Below are positions 41,701 to 53,880 of a stretch of DNA of 64,000 nt, piece by piece (within the stretch, counting starts at the first letter, position 1; each line of letters starts with the position of its first letter). The stretch is from Luscinia megarhynchos (Eukaryota > Chordata > Aves > Passeriformes > Turdidae). Made by a program: the position numbers and the translations under genes. The stretch spans positions 39,406,360 through 39,470,359 of the forward strand of contig JAPFBE010000003.1 in the NCBI GenBank assembly GCA_034336665.1, written 5' to 3'. The notes under the pieces were generated by a model. The model was not told where the DNA came from. It made no database searches and was given only the letters and a program-made list of their open reading frames with translations.

Positions 41701-43407
41701 GAACTTAATTCCATGGGGATAAAAGAATCTGCACCATGTTTGGACTGATACAGCCACGTCTGAGCTTTCAAAAATAGCCATCGTAATTCGATGTATTACA
41801 TATAACCCCTCATCTTTGTTATTTGCAAAGGAAAGAGAGTCTGCCAAATCCTGGATCAAAACCGTATCTAAGAGAACCAAGTTGTGACTTGGAAAGCACA
41901 AACATTTGGCGGGGCTCCTGAGCCTCAGGAGTTGTTTGTTACCCTTTGCTGAGCACCGACACTTCTGGCCCGGGGCAGAAGGGAAGAGCAGCTCTCATTC
42001 GGGCTCAGCCAGAGCCCGTCCTGCCTTGGTGTGCAGGGCAGGGCGAGCACGAGCAAGGCAGCGAGCAGCGCACACACAGATCCCGTGCTGCCCTGTCCCT
42101 CCAGACCCGGCACACGAGGCACGGCTAGGCGGATTTCGGACTTTCCCGGGAGGCACAGCCATTCCCGCCAGGTAGCTAGGTACCACAATTCTCCCACAAA
42201 CACCCAAAAGTAGAGCGAAGAGGTAGCTTAATTCAGAGAGAACTTTGGGGGACTTTCTTAACTGACCTCCATCAGAATTTTATTTTTCTTGGCTTAATTA
42301 CAACATCAGCTGCTTGCTGTGAATGGGAAGCAATGTGGAGCAGGAGTCAAGGTATCTGAGAGATACGAATTACGGAACATCTGACCGACACTGCTTTTAG
42401 AGCAATTACCTTTCCACGCGCGAGGGACAAATCCCTTTAAAGGTAACCCAAGTAAGAAGGCTGGGACCAAATAAAATACGCTACGCAGTAATTTCATGCC
42501 GGCAACCAAGCAAATCCCGCAACTTTAAATCAACTCTGCGGAGTTCCCGCGTGCTTTGAAAAGAGAGAAAGCAGCCGTGTCACAAAAGCGAAGGAGGCCT
42601 ACCGCACATGAGCTCCCGCTCTGGAAATAAACTGCAGTTTACGCTAAACTTTGCCCAGCCGTTCCCGGCTGTCAGAGGCTGATCGTAACGACAAGAAGGC
42701 AACGCTCGCTTTGAAACAGGCCACGGACACGAGAAAGGCGATGGCAGAGGTGCCGAGGGCTCCAGGCTGGAGGGGCTCTGTCCCCCGGGTGTGAGGGAGG
42801 AGAACCGGGCGGCTGCAGCCTCTCAGGAAACCCGGGCTGGTGGCCCTCCCGGGGCGAGCGGGAGCCCGTCCCACCCCGTCCCGTCCCGCCGGGCCGCCCC
42901 GGACCGAGGCGGGAGGGAGGCGCTGCCCTCGCACGCCCCCCGGAGCGGCACCTCCCCGCCGGCTGCCGGCCACGCTAAACCCTTCCCCGGGCCGCCCTAC
43001 AACTCCGCCCGGCACCGCACATCCCTCCAGGGCTCCCGCCCCGCCGCCGGGACCGGGGGCCGGGTCCCAGCCCGGGGCGAGACAAAAGGCACGGAGCTGC
43101 GCTGCCGCCCTCACCCGGACTGCGCCCGGCCGCGGCAGCCCGGGGACACGGGGAAGGGCGGGCGGTCCGCGCACCGCTCCGCAAGGAGCCTGCCCGCGGA
43201 TTACCCGCGCTAATGGGATTACGCGGGGCCGAGCGGGGTGTCCGCCGGGCTGTCACCGCCCGGGCAGCGGGGGGCGGCGCTCGGGGCCGCCGGCTGCCGC
43301 CCGCCCCGGCCGCCCCGCGGGCGGGTCCCGCCGCCCGCCCCGCAGCCCCGGCCGCGCCGCCCGCCGCCGCTCCCGCCCGGCCCCATTGTTCGCCGTGCCG
43401 CCCTTAC

Positions 43408-43503
43408 CGTGCGCGGGGCTGGGGCGGCGCGGGCTCCCGCCGGCTCTCCTCGCTGCGGCTGGTGCAGGGGCAGTCGCGCTTGGCCGCCGGAGGTCCGAGC
43501 CAT
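43408..43503 (-). CDS. Upstream ORF 2 in candidate FARP1 leader, 5' part
   Basis: This frame begins at ATG 43503-43501 and stays open for 32 codons (MARTSGGQARLPLHQPQRGE, then Ala/Pro/Arg-rich) to the proposed donor at 43408. Joined to exon 2 it gains one codon (ATA, 5541-5539) and stops at TAA 5538-5536. That is 19 bases before the FARP1 start codon. It would be a spliced 33-codon upstream ORF. It depends on the exon 1 model and on where transcription starts. Confidence 0.3.
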
Positions 43504-43601
43504 TAAAAGCTCCGCGGGAAGGAGGAGGAGAAGGCGGCGGCAGGAGCGGCGGCGGCAGGGAGAGGAGGACAGCGAGGGGCTGGCAGGAGCAGGGTCGCCA
43601 T
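43503..43601 (-). CDS. Upstream ORF 1 in candidate FARP1 leader
   Basis: A 32-codon open frame starts at ATG 43601-43599 (context CCGGACATGG, G at -3 and +4). It reads MATLLLPAPRCPPLPAAAAP and then Ala/Ser/Phe-rich residues, ending at TAA 43505-43503. The final A of the stop codon is also the first base of the next ATG. If the transcript starts upstream of 43601, this frame would be met first by scanning ribosomes. Function as a translated element is an inference; the peptide has no recognised similarity. Confidence 0.3.
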   Translation of the reverse strand: MATLLLPAPRCPPLPAAAAPAAAFSSSFPRSF

Positions 43602-45287
43602 GTCCGGCGTGGCAGCGGGGGAGCCCACCGGGCCGGCGCGGAGGAGAAGGGAGGCAGGCGGCGGCGGAGGGGCCGGTCCTGCTGCCGCCCGCGGACCGGG
43701 GGAGCGGGAACTGGACGCCGCTCGCCGCCGCTCTGCCGCGGCTGCACCTCCCTCCCCTAACCCTGCCCCCTCCCGGAGGGGGAGCCGCCGGCGGGAGGAG
43801 GCGGCCGAGAGCCCCCTCCAGCGTTCGCGGGCGGCGGCGGCCGCGCTCGGCCCGGCCGTGGAGCCCGGGCAGCCCGGGGCGGGGCGCGGCCACCACCGCG
43901 CCGCTGCGGTGCCGGGGGCTCCAGGTATCCCCGTGCTCCTCTACCTCCTGCGCTGGACACCAGAAGGGACGAGCAGCGGTGTAAGAGGAGGGTTAAAGCC
44001 GGCTGCAGCCCGGGGAGCGGGGTGCCCCGCGGGTCCCTGTCCCTCCTGTGGGTTTTGGGGACCGTGGGGCCCAGCGGGACAGCCCGCAGGAGGCTGTGCC
44101 CGCCGCCCTGCCCCGGAGCGGAGCTGCTGGCCGGCGGCCCTGAGGCTGTGAGGGCAGGCGGGCCGGGCGGGAGGAAGCAGGACACTGCCCCGGGGTGTGC
44201 ACTGGTGGTACCCCAGCTCTCCCTGCAGCAGCCGGCAGCGCAGAGCTGCTCCGTGTGCACGGAGACCTCCCTCCACACCCACCTTAGTCCCAAGTGCCTG
44301 CCTGGGGTGCCCGAGAAACCAAAGGGCTGGGTGTGTGAACTGCATTCACCTTTATGGTTACTAGTTTGTCATAAACTCTATTTTCGTCCTGGTTGGACAA
44401 ACACAGATGAGTAAAGTTTAACCAGTAGCAGCAATCTGGGCTTCAGGTTCTGTGTCTCGCAGCAGAAAGTGGTCGGTTCATCAGCAGAAAGGAGCGGAGC
44501 AGGCAGAGGGCAGGGCTGGGTGCGTGCCTCCTGCAGGCACTGCATTCCCTCCGAGAAAGATCTGAGTTAGAGCGAAAGGGCTGTCACACCTAGGGCCAGC
44601 AGCTGTCTGCATAAGTCACCCCTTACCTTTGCATACCTGGAGGGTTACAACGTGCCCCTCTTTGAGCCTTCTCCCTCTTTCACCGATGTTTTTCCGGGAA
44701 GGAGACTGAGTGATGCAGGGAAGACCCTTCAGGTCTTTGAAGTTCTCTCAGTGACCCAGGAGTGAGCAGTAAACTAGGTATGTATTTGTAAACTAACCTT
44801 TCTGAGCAACTAGCATTTAAAGGCTATTTGAGGAACCATGTTGCTATATCTAGTTTTTAATCACAGGAGGAAAAAATTATATGCAAACTCTATATTTTTT
44901 TTGGTCCAGCTTGGTCTTGCTTAATCTCCAAATGACATATTCCTCTTCTGTCAACAGCAGTGTCTCTCTATGCACAAACCTCACTAAAAATACCTCAGTG
45001 CATGTGCCATCGAACCTCCTGAGATAAGAGATCTTAATTTCTCTAGTCAGCCCTGAAACCTTAATCTAAAATGCATACATCACTGCGTTAAAAGCTGGAA
45101 ATTGCCTTTACCTGTCAATACCTGAAAAAAATTATTGTTAAAAAAAAGAGTGTTCAAAAATGATTGCTATTTTCCTGCAAAACTTCTTCAATGCAAAATG
45201 CACGGTCTGTAGAAGATCCAGAAGAAAGACATCTCATTCTGTCAATGTAGAATGCAAATAGAATAGAAATAGAGTAAGAGGAGAGAG

Positions 45288-45332
45288 TATTTTGGTTGGA
45301 AGGGACCTATGGGGACCAGCTAGTCCAACTGC
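45288..45332 (-). mobile_element. CR1 LINE 3'-end scrap, antisense
   Basis: The plus strand reads TTTTGGTTGGAAGGGACCTA then GGGGACCAGCTAGTCCAACT. This is the reverse complement of the CR1 terminal block. Degenerate ATAGAAT-like units just left (45244-45275) may be the decayed tail. Confidence 0.75.
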
Positions 45333-48300
45333 CAGACCATAGAAGCTGTGGTTAAAAACACTGACATAATAAAATTATTGCCTTTCCCCAAATACTTACT
45401 TTATCAGCAGCTTTAATTCTTATTCAAGAGTGGCAGCGCTTAACATTTAGAATTTCCTGGTGCTTTTTATCTACACTTCCAGATCACTAATGCCTCATTC
45501 ACACCTAACAAAAGATTTGTTGTAATCTAATTCAAATGTATGATGTCATCTTCAATGCCTTCCAAGTTTGAGTGACATTTCTCAGCACTGAACAAAAGTA
45601 GCAGGTTGCCTTGCAGCTATTGGCCACTTCTTACCAAGCTCCAAAAAGCAACAGTGAAATCCTCTGTTGAATGGTGTACCTTAAAGTTGATAAGGTCTTG
45701 GGCATTTCTCTAGGAGCCAGGGGCAAGTTTGCATGTGTTTATTTAGTTAACTCTTCCATTTTGGGTCTCCTGAAGATTGTTAATGACCACTAGGGACTGG
45801 CATCTGAAAAGACAACAATTTTTCTCTAGAACGTATTTCTGCCTTGTAAATTGCAAGTGGCAGTATCTTGCACTCTTCTGATGTGATAGCTGAGAAAGGA
45901 ACTCACTGCTGCTGTTAGTTTCCTGTAGCACACTGGGTTACATTTCTTCCCTGTTGAATAAAATATGGAATTTGTTGGTACATCAAATAAACAGGAGAAT
46001 TTGAGAGAAAAGGCTTTTGTTTTTGCAAAGTCACTGAAATTAGAAAAATGGTTCTAATTGGTTCGTGTTTCTGAAAGAAAACAGACAAGCTCTGTCAACA
46101 TCCACTGACAAAGAAGAGAAGAGCTGGAAATGGATTTCATATTATTAATTTCTGCTTTACCAGATAAAGAGAACTCAAGGAAAAGGAAGAGAGGAAGTAT
46201 GTTAAAAGAGTTCTGTCATCTTGAGAGACTGCGTTTCTGCACCTTCTGTCTTTCCTGGTTAGGAAAGAAATAGCAACGGCTGCAGCGGAATACAAATGCA
46301 GATCTCTGGAAAGCCTTCACTTTTTCATACCCTGGGATGATTTGCAGTGGTTTTATCATGGGCACTTTCTCCTATGTGTTGTGAGGTTCTAGAAGGTATG
46401 TGTGTGTGCAGGCAGTTAAGGCAGAGTATCTGCAATTTCCTTTTCCACCTCCCGTGTGGGAACTTGTTTGCCTGTCTGTGTGCTTTGTCTGACTAAATTA
46501 CTGGACTCAAACACCAAGTATTTGGATTAAATTCTTTGGTTTGGTTTACACTAAGGTCATGCTGATTTCTCCAGTGGTCTTTCTGGCCTTAAAATCTATA
46601 CCTGTTTTGTCAACTACTTTACAATATGTGTTGAGTTCACATTTTGCTATGTTTCTTTAAGGTGAGAAGCTAAGATGCTGCCCAAACTGAAATCTGTGTA
46701 TTTCAGAAGTCTAGTAATTCTTTTTCATAAAACATTCCACAGATGTTTTCCCTGGAGCTTGAAATTTTGTTTCAAAGACTCTTTCAGCAAATACTTCTGT
46801 GCTAGATTTATCAGTGTGTTCTTGTATAAATGTGGTTTGGGGCTCAGTCTTGCAAACCTATAGCACTTGATTGCTCACTTTTAAGCTCTCATATGCCTTT
46901 ATGTTAACTTGTGTAACTCACGCTAATTTCAGTGCAAGAACATGACAGAACTATCCATCTTCTGCCATTATTTTTATTACAAATTTCATAATAAATGTAC
47001 ACATTCGGAATTCCGTCTACATTTCAAAGGCTTTTGTTTGAAATACATTTTTGTCCACGTCCTCTCAAAATATTATTAGAGTTGTCAGAGATTATCCCTG
47101 GCTATTCTGTTAAGATTACTAATGTTGAAGCAATGTGTCCTTGTTTCCACATTGGAAGGCAATGTTCTACTTATAGCTAGAGGCAGTAGTCTTTTACAGT
47201 TTTCATAATAGTGTATAATACTAGCAGTAGACCATGTTAGACCATGTCTTAACTTTTGAGAAAAAACCCAAGTGTTTAGCCAGTTGGCAAAGGAGTGAGT
47301 TTCTAGGCTCAAATTTCAGGATTTCCATGTGAAAGACATACTCAAACATTGAAAAGAAGCCATTCAAACACTTAGAGCCAGCTAATTAACAGATTTTGTT
47401 TACTGCCTGCTCAAAGGGTATAATATCATGACTTAAGAGAGTCTTTTAATGGTGTTTGCAAGTTTCCCAAGTCCTTAAGAATTTAAGTGAAGAGAATTTT
47501 GCATGTCAAGGAGTTGGAACAGGCTCCTCTCCCCAGCCTCAGCACAGCAGACATCACCTCAGTTATATGCCATCATATTTACCTTGTGTTGTCCAGTTTG
47601 CCTGTTTCAGACCAACGAGTGCTACTTTAGCTGCATATCTGTGGTCGGATCATCCATAGTGCAACAGTTCATAGAGGAAGCATCCCTGAAGCTTCAGAGG
47701 TAGAAAGTTCATTTGAAATTCGTGAACAATTTGTACTCCTCAAAACTACACAGATTGCATTGGCTTGTACTTTTTTGGTGCTCGATTTTTCCCATCCACA
47801 AACCCAGGTTAGAAAAAAAATGTTTTTAAGTGACACTGACGTTGCTGAAGTGTTCATTAATGGACAGAACTGTCAACTACTGCAGTGTAAATGAAAAAAA
47901 GATTATTATAATTATTGATAAAATCGTAATTAATAAAATAAAAAATATCCTAACACTTAAGGAAAAAAAAAGGCCAAGGAAAAATATAGATGTTTCTTAA
48001 ATTTAACAAAAAAAATCATTTTGCTGTTCCTATTTGGGCTTCCTCTCCTACAATCCACTTTCACCTTTTCTCCCAAAGAAGGGAAGAACACTGAATATCA
48101 GGACAAAATGCATATTCTATGCCAGTATTTCCATCACAAACTCTGTCATGGCGAGGAGAGAGAAGTGATAAGGAAAAGAAGAAATATTAGGAGAGCTGAA
48201 AAGATTTCATACAAACCAGCCACATAAATCTTTCAATACTACTGTGGGGAAGAAAACTAAATGTGTTGTTTTAAATAGAAATGTGTCGTTAGAATTCATA

Positions 48301-51300
48301 GTCTAGGGTAGAACTCCCAGCACCACAGTTCATTCTCTTCCATGGTTTTTGTAATTTTGGACAGAGCAAACTGTTTATCTGTTTAAAGAAACAATGAAAC
48401 AAACAAAAGAGAAACAAAAAATGTGATACTTTTCTAGTAGGAAAGTACAACTAAATTTATTGAATTATTTTGAAACCATTTAACTGTATGGTGAAGAAGA
48501 ACCTTTTAAGTACCTGGACTGATAAAAGTAAGCATGGTTTTAAACAACAACAACAACAAAAAACATTTTTGCAACTCTGTAGAATTTATACCATGACTAA
48601 ACACAGCTGAAATGAGTCCCCTTGCAAATATGAAAATGAGAACAATATAGAACATTAAACATGGCTTTTAGCATTATCAGACTTAAAGATTCCCATGAAA
48701 ACAATAAATCTCTTGCTCTCCTCAGCACTCCCTGCCAATATTTTTGCTGTGACCTTCTGCAGGGGAATACATCTGGAACATATCAGTGTGTTTGAATAGA
48801 TCCCTCTGGGATAATCCCCACTTCAAAGTAGTGGTGGGGGAGCCTTATCTGGTGCTCTGTTGCACTCAGGATCTCCCATGGGTCCTTTCTGATTTCATAC
48901 TGCCTGACAGACATTTTATTTTTACAACGGATAGTTACAACAGGTGGCTTTGTTATTGTCTCCTCCATTGTCATATTCTCCTGTTTTAATGTTTAGAATG
49001 TCTAAATCTGGCTGTGGGGAGCCACTGTAAAACCTGTCAAAGCAAACGTCAATTCAGCACATGATTCAGAACACAGCCTCTAAAATCAGCCCATTCCTAA
49101 ATGTCAGACCAGAAGCCCAGTTTTCTCAGGGTGGTAATTTTTATGTGTCCCATCTGAAAAACATAACAGAATGAAGAGAAACAAGACCATCAATTTTCTG
49201 TCTGTGCTTAACATAATTAGCAACATTCCTTCTTCAAAAGGGATCTGTGCAACTTTCTGTTCTGAAAGTGAAAAGCATTAAATAATTTACACAAATAATG
49301 TTTCACTGTCGAAAGCTTAGCAAGATCTGCATAGTCTGCATTTAATAAAATCAAATTATAAGAGACTTGGAAAACATTTTTTCCATCTTACCATCTTTTT
49401 TCATTTTTTCTCAGAAATAACATTTCAATGAATGTAAACAAAACAACTGCTCTAGAAAGTAGAACTTAGATGAAAAAATATGAAGCATCATTTCCATTTT
49501 ACTGATGAGAAAAATCATCTACAATGACATGGTCTATTTTCTACTACAGATTCCTTTCAAATCAGGATGGAATTTTTTCCTGAAAGGTCAGGTATATTGA
49601 GCACACACTTTTTCTCCCATCAGCTCCCATCAACTTGCTGACAAAGATGCCCAGAACTGTTGGTCATGTTCCTCCCAGTGCTGATTCTGTCACTGTCCAA
49701 GATGCTCTTTAACCTGTTCTGTGTCTCAGCCTGTAGTTTTCAAGTGTGAGTGATGAGTGCTGTCCTGTTTCCTAGATTCTGATGCTGAAGACAGACATAG
49801 AAAAGTTTTTGTTTACAGCATCTTTATTTTCTGAGATGCAGGTTGGGGACACAGAGGGTCCCATGCCTGTTTTTTTACACTTAATATAATCAGTCAAAAT
49901 TCATTACTACTATTTCAAATTAGATTATTTTCCCACCTTACTTAAGAGAAAAAACATTCCCTTATGTACCTTAGTACTTAGTGTGGTTTTCTGTTTCTCA
50001 GTTAGTGGTCTGCATGCCATGTATGTCTCATTCCCCTCAGCATTTTGGTGTTCCATAGTATTCGAGTTTATTGTGCAGTTTTCCACTCTAGAAATATTTT
50101 AAAAGTGAGATTCATGGTTTACTCTGACAGTGAAATACAGAAAGCCATCTCTTTTGGTTTATTAGTAATCCTTAGGATACAATTGTCCTTTAAATATATC
50201 TATAGTTTTCTCTAGTGACCATTTGGTATTTGCAAGTCAACCAAAAGAAAATACAAGTATCTTTTTTTAAAAATACTAGATTTCAAAATGGACATGAGCT
50301 TAATATAGAATTGGATTGAATTCACTGTGCTGAAATAGGACAGGCTTAACCAGAATAGTTCCCAGGAACTCTATTAAAGCACCAGGAGTTGTAATAATAG
50401 TCCATACTAGATTTAACTGGTTTTTTATTTAAAAAAAAAGCTGCCTATTATCTTGTGCTTTTAAATTCTGAAATGCAGTCTTTTCTTTGATATTTCCAAT
50501 TGCTTCAGCCTTGTCTGTTTAGTTTGTTCTCTCCACATTTTCTCTGCAGCTGATAATAACATTGGGTACCTCACATCTGTTCTGTGCCATATCTCCCTCT
50601 GGCACTGGAGAGGAAATCTTAATCCCTATTTCCTGCTGTCATCTCTCACCCTAAAGAGGCAGATCAGTAACAAAGGAGCTGCAGTTCTCGTAAAACTGCC
50701 CAAATATTAAAATGGTTTAATCTTCTACTAGGGAAAGCCAGAGAGTCTCACCACATGCCTTACTTTTTACTGCACTTTGATCCTTTGTGTAAGCTACAAA
50801 TATTTAGCATTTCATATCTGCCATATTTGAATAATCAAACTAATCCATTATCTCCTTCAAAATGGTGCAGAGATTTTATTATGTTTTTACTTAATTATCA
50901 TTTCTCTTTTGTCTTTTTTTAGAATCCATGTAACAGTGTCAAGGTAATAAAACACTTTTTTTCCTTCTCAGGCCCCAAAGCAAATATCTCCATGAATATT
51001 AGCACTAAGATGTGTTTTACACAAAGTGATTCCTGCTCTAGTTGATCCTGTATGAGCAGGGTGAACAATTATTTATATCTCCTAAAGCCCCATGCAAAGA
51101 TGTGAGTTTTGACCTGTATAAACAAAATCAGTGAGGGGAAAGTGAGGAGTGCTGTAGAGAAAGATGAGTGCAAAGGGCTGAGTGATCAGAGAACTGGGTG
51201 TCTAACAGAAGATGGAGTAATGGAGCTTTAGGGAAAGAAAACAACAAATGGGACAAAGGTAGAGTAATCATTTTCCTAGGCTACTCTCCCAGCTTCTGAC

Positions 51301-52481
51301 AGCCAGTGATTTATTGACTTATTGAGCAGGAGTTTCCTCAGGAGCACCTTGCTTATTAATCATTCACACACCTTTGAATAATTGGTTTTAATAATCTATT
51401 CCTGACTTCCAGACAGGTCCATTAGAAATTAGTGTGTGAAAAAAAAAATGTATTGGTTTTAAACATCCTATTTAATACTTTTTTTGGGCAGTCTTGTGTT
51501 ATGAGAAACAGTGAATTTTTCCTGATTCACCTACTCCCCTGCTTCTGTCTGTCCTGCAATCACTCAAGAGTTCAGTTTGGTGATCAGGCATAAGAATGAT
51601 GAAAGGAGGTCTTTTGTTTGTTTGATTAAAATACTATGGGACAGTATTTTAATAGCAACAAGGGCAGATGAAGATCTTCTCTTAAAATTTAATATAACTT
51701 CTTTACCAGTGAACCCTTTCTAGCACTTGAGATGCGTTTTCTCACCACACTGCCACTTCCAGATATGTCTTTAATCTTTTACTTTTTTAAGCTTTAAGGA
51801 CAGGCATCCACACTTGTTGGTGTTAATACAGAGCCTCAGGAGCTCATCTACAGAGCTGCCATTCCTTTTCACTTGCTCCCAGAGACTGACAGGCATCCTA
51901 AATGAAACTCATTTCCTCCTTATCCTGAGGAGGAGAGCTGGCAGGTTCCAAACAGAGTTTGCCTTTGTAGCTGCAAGGAAAAGTTGCTATGGCTGTCTCA
52001 TTTTACAAGAAGGCATTTATCCATGGGCATGTACTTTATTCACACTCTTTAATGATGGGAGAAAACAGGGATAGGGAGAAGACCTGGCTAAACCGGTACT
52101 GATTTAAAACTTCACTTTCTCTGTTTTCTTTCATCTCCATCTACTGGCCAGAAGCAGCTTTAGCTGGAGCACAGAACAGCTGAAATACAGCCACTGCATC
52201 CACACACTTCTTTGCAATAACTACTGACAAAAATTGGCAGTTTGGGGTGGGGGGTTGGTGTTTCTTTTGGTTTGTGTGTTTTCCAGGGATACCAACTCTC
52301 CAAACAGACAAAACTTCACAGTAAAACATGTCTCTTGGCATTTTATTCTCAGGTGTTTAAAAATGGTGATGTTGCACAATTTAGTTCAGGTAAAATAGGC
52401 AAGTTAGCTTCCATGATTCAATATTCTGTGTTACATTATTTCTCACCTATCTGAATTCAAAATGTGAATTTTATTCCAAGC

Positions 52482-52498
52482 TTTTTTTTTTTTTTTTT
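52482..52498. repeat. Poly-T run (T17)
   Basis: Seventeen T bases following AAGC. No retroposon body was recognised to the right on the minus strand, so it is left as a simple repeat. Confidence 0.85.
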
Positions 52499-53462
52499 GG
52501 TTGAAAGATTAGCATTGGTTTTTAAGACCGTATATTAATTGAATATTAAACCTTTTAATTAATTTACAGCAAAGCCTAGACAGAAGATAGGGCTGTGCAG
52601 TTATTAAGTAACAACATTTTGTTACCAGTACATGTTACATGAAGAATTTTATTTCAGATGTATTTAAAATAAAACTTCCTGTTGCTTAGTGCAGAAATAG
52701 TAAGTTGAAGAAATATCCCCTTTATTTTCTGCTTCTTACCCACCATCAGAGGACACTGGCCACCTGCAGTAGGTAATGGTATTGGCAAAATGAGAGACAA
52801 GTAACAACCTTCAGAGCAAAACTGACTGAAATTAAACTTGTAATTCCGATCAGTCACCATTAAGTTGGGAATACTTCACTATGTACTCCTGGGTAGTGGT
52901 CCCTTGAGGAAATTTTGCCAACACGTACCCTTCCCACTCTTCTGGTAGAAAAATTCCATTCCATTAATGAGTATGGCTCATCTGGTGTCTCAGGGGATCT
53001 TTGAACCACTTGTGCTAGCAAGAATACACAAAAAAACCCCAAAATCAAACCCTGAAAAAAAACCCCAAACCTCCTTAAGTAAGTGAAATTCCACTACACT
53101 GTCTGCCTCTAGTGTTACATCAGCACAAGCTTTTCTTAAGCCTGGAGTGGTAACAATACTAAATTCAAAAGACATTCTGATTTCTTGGTTTAGCAGCTAC
53201 AAAATTTCCCTGCACCTGAACTGAGGTAATGGGCAGCCTTTAGAGTGAAAAAGCAAGATCATGTAAATCAAAACTGACTTTTACCCCTAAGTCCTACCTT
53301 TCCTTCCTGAAAAGTGCAGAAAGTTTATCTGTGGTCTGAACCAGAATGATAGGAAATTATCTGCTGCAGAGGTTGTAGAAATGGTCTCCCCACAGCAGGA
53401 ACTGAAATTCCTTATCTCCTAACCAAAGAAATAAATTTCACACCAACTCCAGCCTTGCAGGA

Positions 53463-53880
53463 TGGCCTGGTTTCAGTTAGGGTAGCTAGCTGAAAATTTT
53501 TTAGGTAGCTAGTTAAATTTGTTCTCAGTAGCTGTTACAGTGCTGTGTTTTGGATTTGAATGAGAATGAGGGTAACCCACTGATAGTTTGGTTTTTGCAA
53601 GTTGTTTTTATCCTAAGTCAAGGACTTTTTCCCCCTCTTTGTCTCATGCTCTGCCAATGAGGAGGTACACAAAAGAAACTGGGAGGGACCATAGCTGGGA
53701 CAGGTGACCCAAACCAACCAAAGCGATATTCCACACCACAGAGTGCCATGCCCAGTGTATAAACTCAGGGGGTTACCTGGAAGGGTGGCTGATCTGGGTT
53801 TGGGAAGGTGGGTCTGGAATGACTCAGGTGGTGAGCAACTGCACGGAGCATCATTTGTTTGCTCATCAGGAGATATCCCA
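53463..53880 (+). mobile_element. Probable solo LTR of an avian endogenous retrovirus
   Basis: The segment starts TGGCCTGGTTTCAGTTAGGG and continues through blocks I associate with a bird LTR family. These include GTGCTGTGTTTTGGATTTGA, AAGTCAAGGACTTTTTCCCC, CTCATGCTCTGCCAATGAGG, GGGACAGGTGACCCAAACCA, and a TATA box TATAAA at 53758-53763 preceded by ATGCCCAG. It ends near GGTGGTGAGCAACTGCACGG. The TATA box sets plus orientation. No gag, pol or env frames flank it, so it is most likely a solo LTR left by recombination between the two ends. It is clearly diverged from the consensus I remember. Both ends are approximate, and no target-site duplication was established. Confidence 0.6.

Larger units (their letters stand above)
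5542..43407 (-). other. FARP1: FARP1 intron 1 (about 37.9 kb)
   Basis: This is the span between the exon 2 acceptor and the proposed donor in the CpG island. It is mostly A/T-rich sequence with no recognisable host exon on either strand. Inside it I can support CR1 LINE remnants, two GC-rich islands, a broken coding-like segment, and simple repeats, each listed separately. The parts 5.5-9.8, 10-13.2, 16.1-22.9, 24.3-27.5, 28-35.2 and 36-41.9 kb contain only short, unrecognised open frames. A long first intron following an untranslated first exon is typical for genes that carry enhancers in intron 1. The right boundary depends on the exon 1 prediction. Confidence 0.7.
43408..43615 (-). other. 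FARP1: Candidate FARP1 exon 1 (untranslated leader)
   Basis: The best minus-strand splice donor in the island is CGCACG|GTAAGGG, with the last exon base at 43408 and GT at 43407-43406. The sequence upstream is a GC-rich leader with GGC/GGA repeats on the plus strand (43515-43565). Since exon 2 begins with an acceptor 25 bases before the start codon, a noncoding first exon ending at such a donor is required. The 5' limit (transcription start) cannot be read from sequence. A weaker alternative donor, CGG|GTGAGG, sits at 43114. Alternative first exons are common in such islands. Confidence 0.45.
41900..44160. promoter_or_regulatory. FARP1: CpG island, probable FARP1 promoter
   Basis: Dense CpG and very high G+C, strongest from about 42.8 to 44.1 kb, with a weaker shore from 41.9 to 42.2 kb. 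This contrasts sharply with the A/T-rich flanks. It lies upstream of the FARP1 first coding exon on the same strand and about 14 kb past the end of IPO5, as expected for the FARP1 promoter. Several GC-box-like GGGCGGG or CCCGCCC motifs are present and there is no clear TATA box, which fits a dispersed CpG-island promoter. Very long open frames occur here on both strands because stop codons are A/T-rich. I do not treat them as genes. A divergent noncoding transcript is possible but not shown. Confidence 0.8.

Noticed and set aside
43110..43120. Alternative FARP1 exon 1 donor CGG|GTGAGG
   Set aside because: Weaker than GTAAGG at 43407 and would lengthen the leader considerably; kept only as an alternative.
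42644..44414. Very long open frames on both strands (up to 306 codons) in the CpG island
   Set aside because: High G+C removes stop codons in all frames. The frames overlap each other, are Pro/Ala/Arg/Gly-rich without domains, and lie where a promoter and leader are expected.
48783..48989. Overlapping open frames on both strands at 48.8 kb
   Set aside because: Mirror-image frames without family similarity; no exon signals supported a gene.
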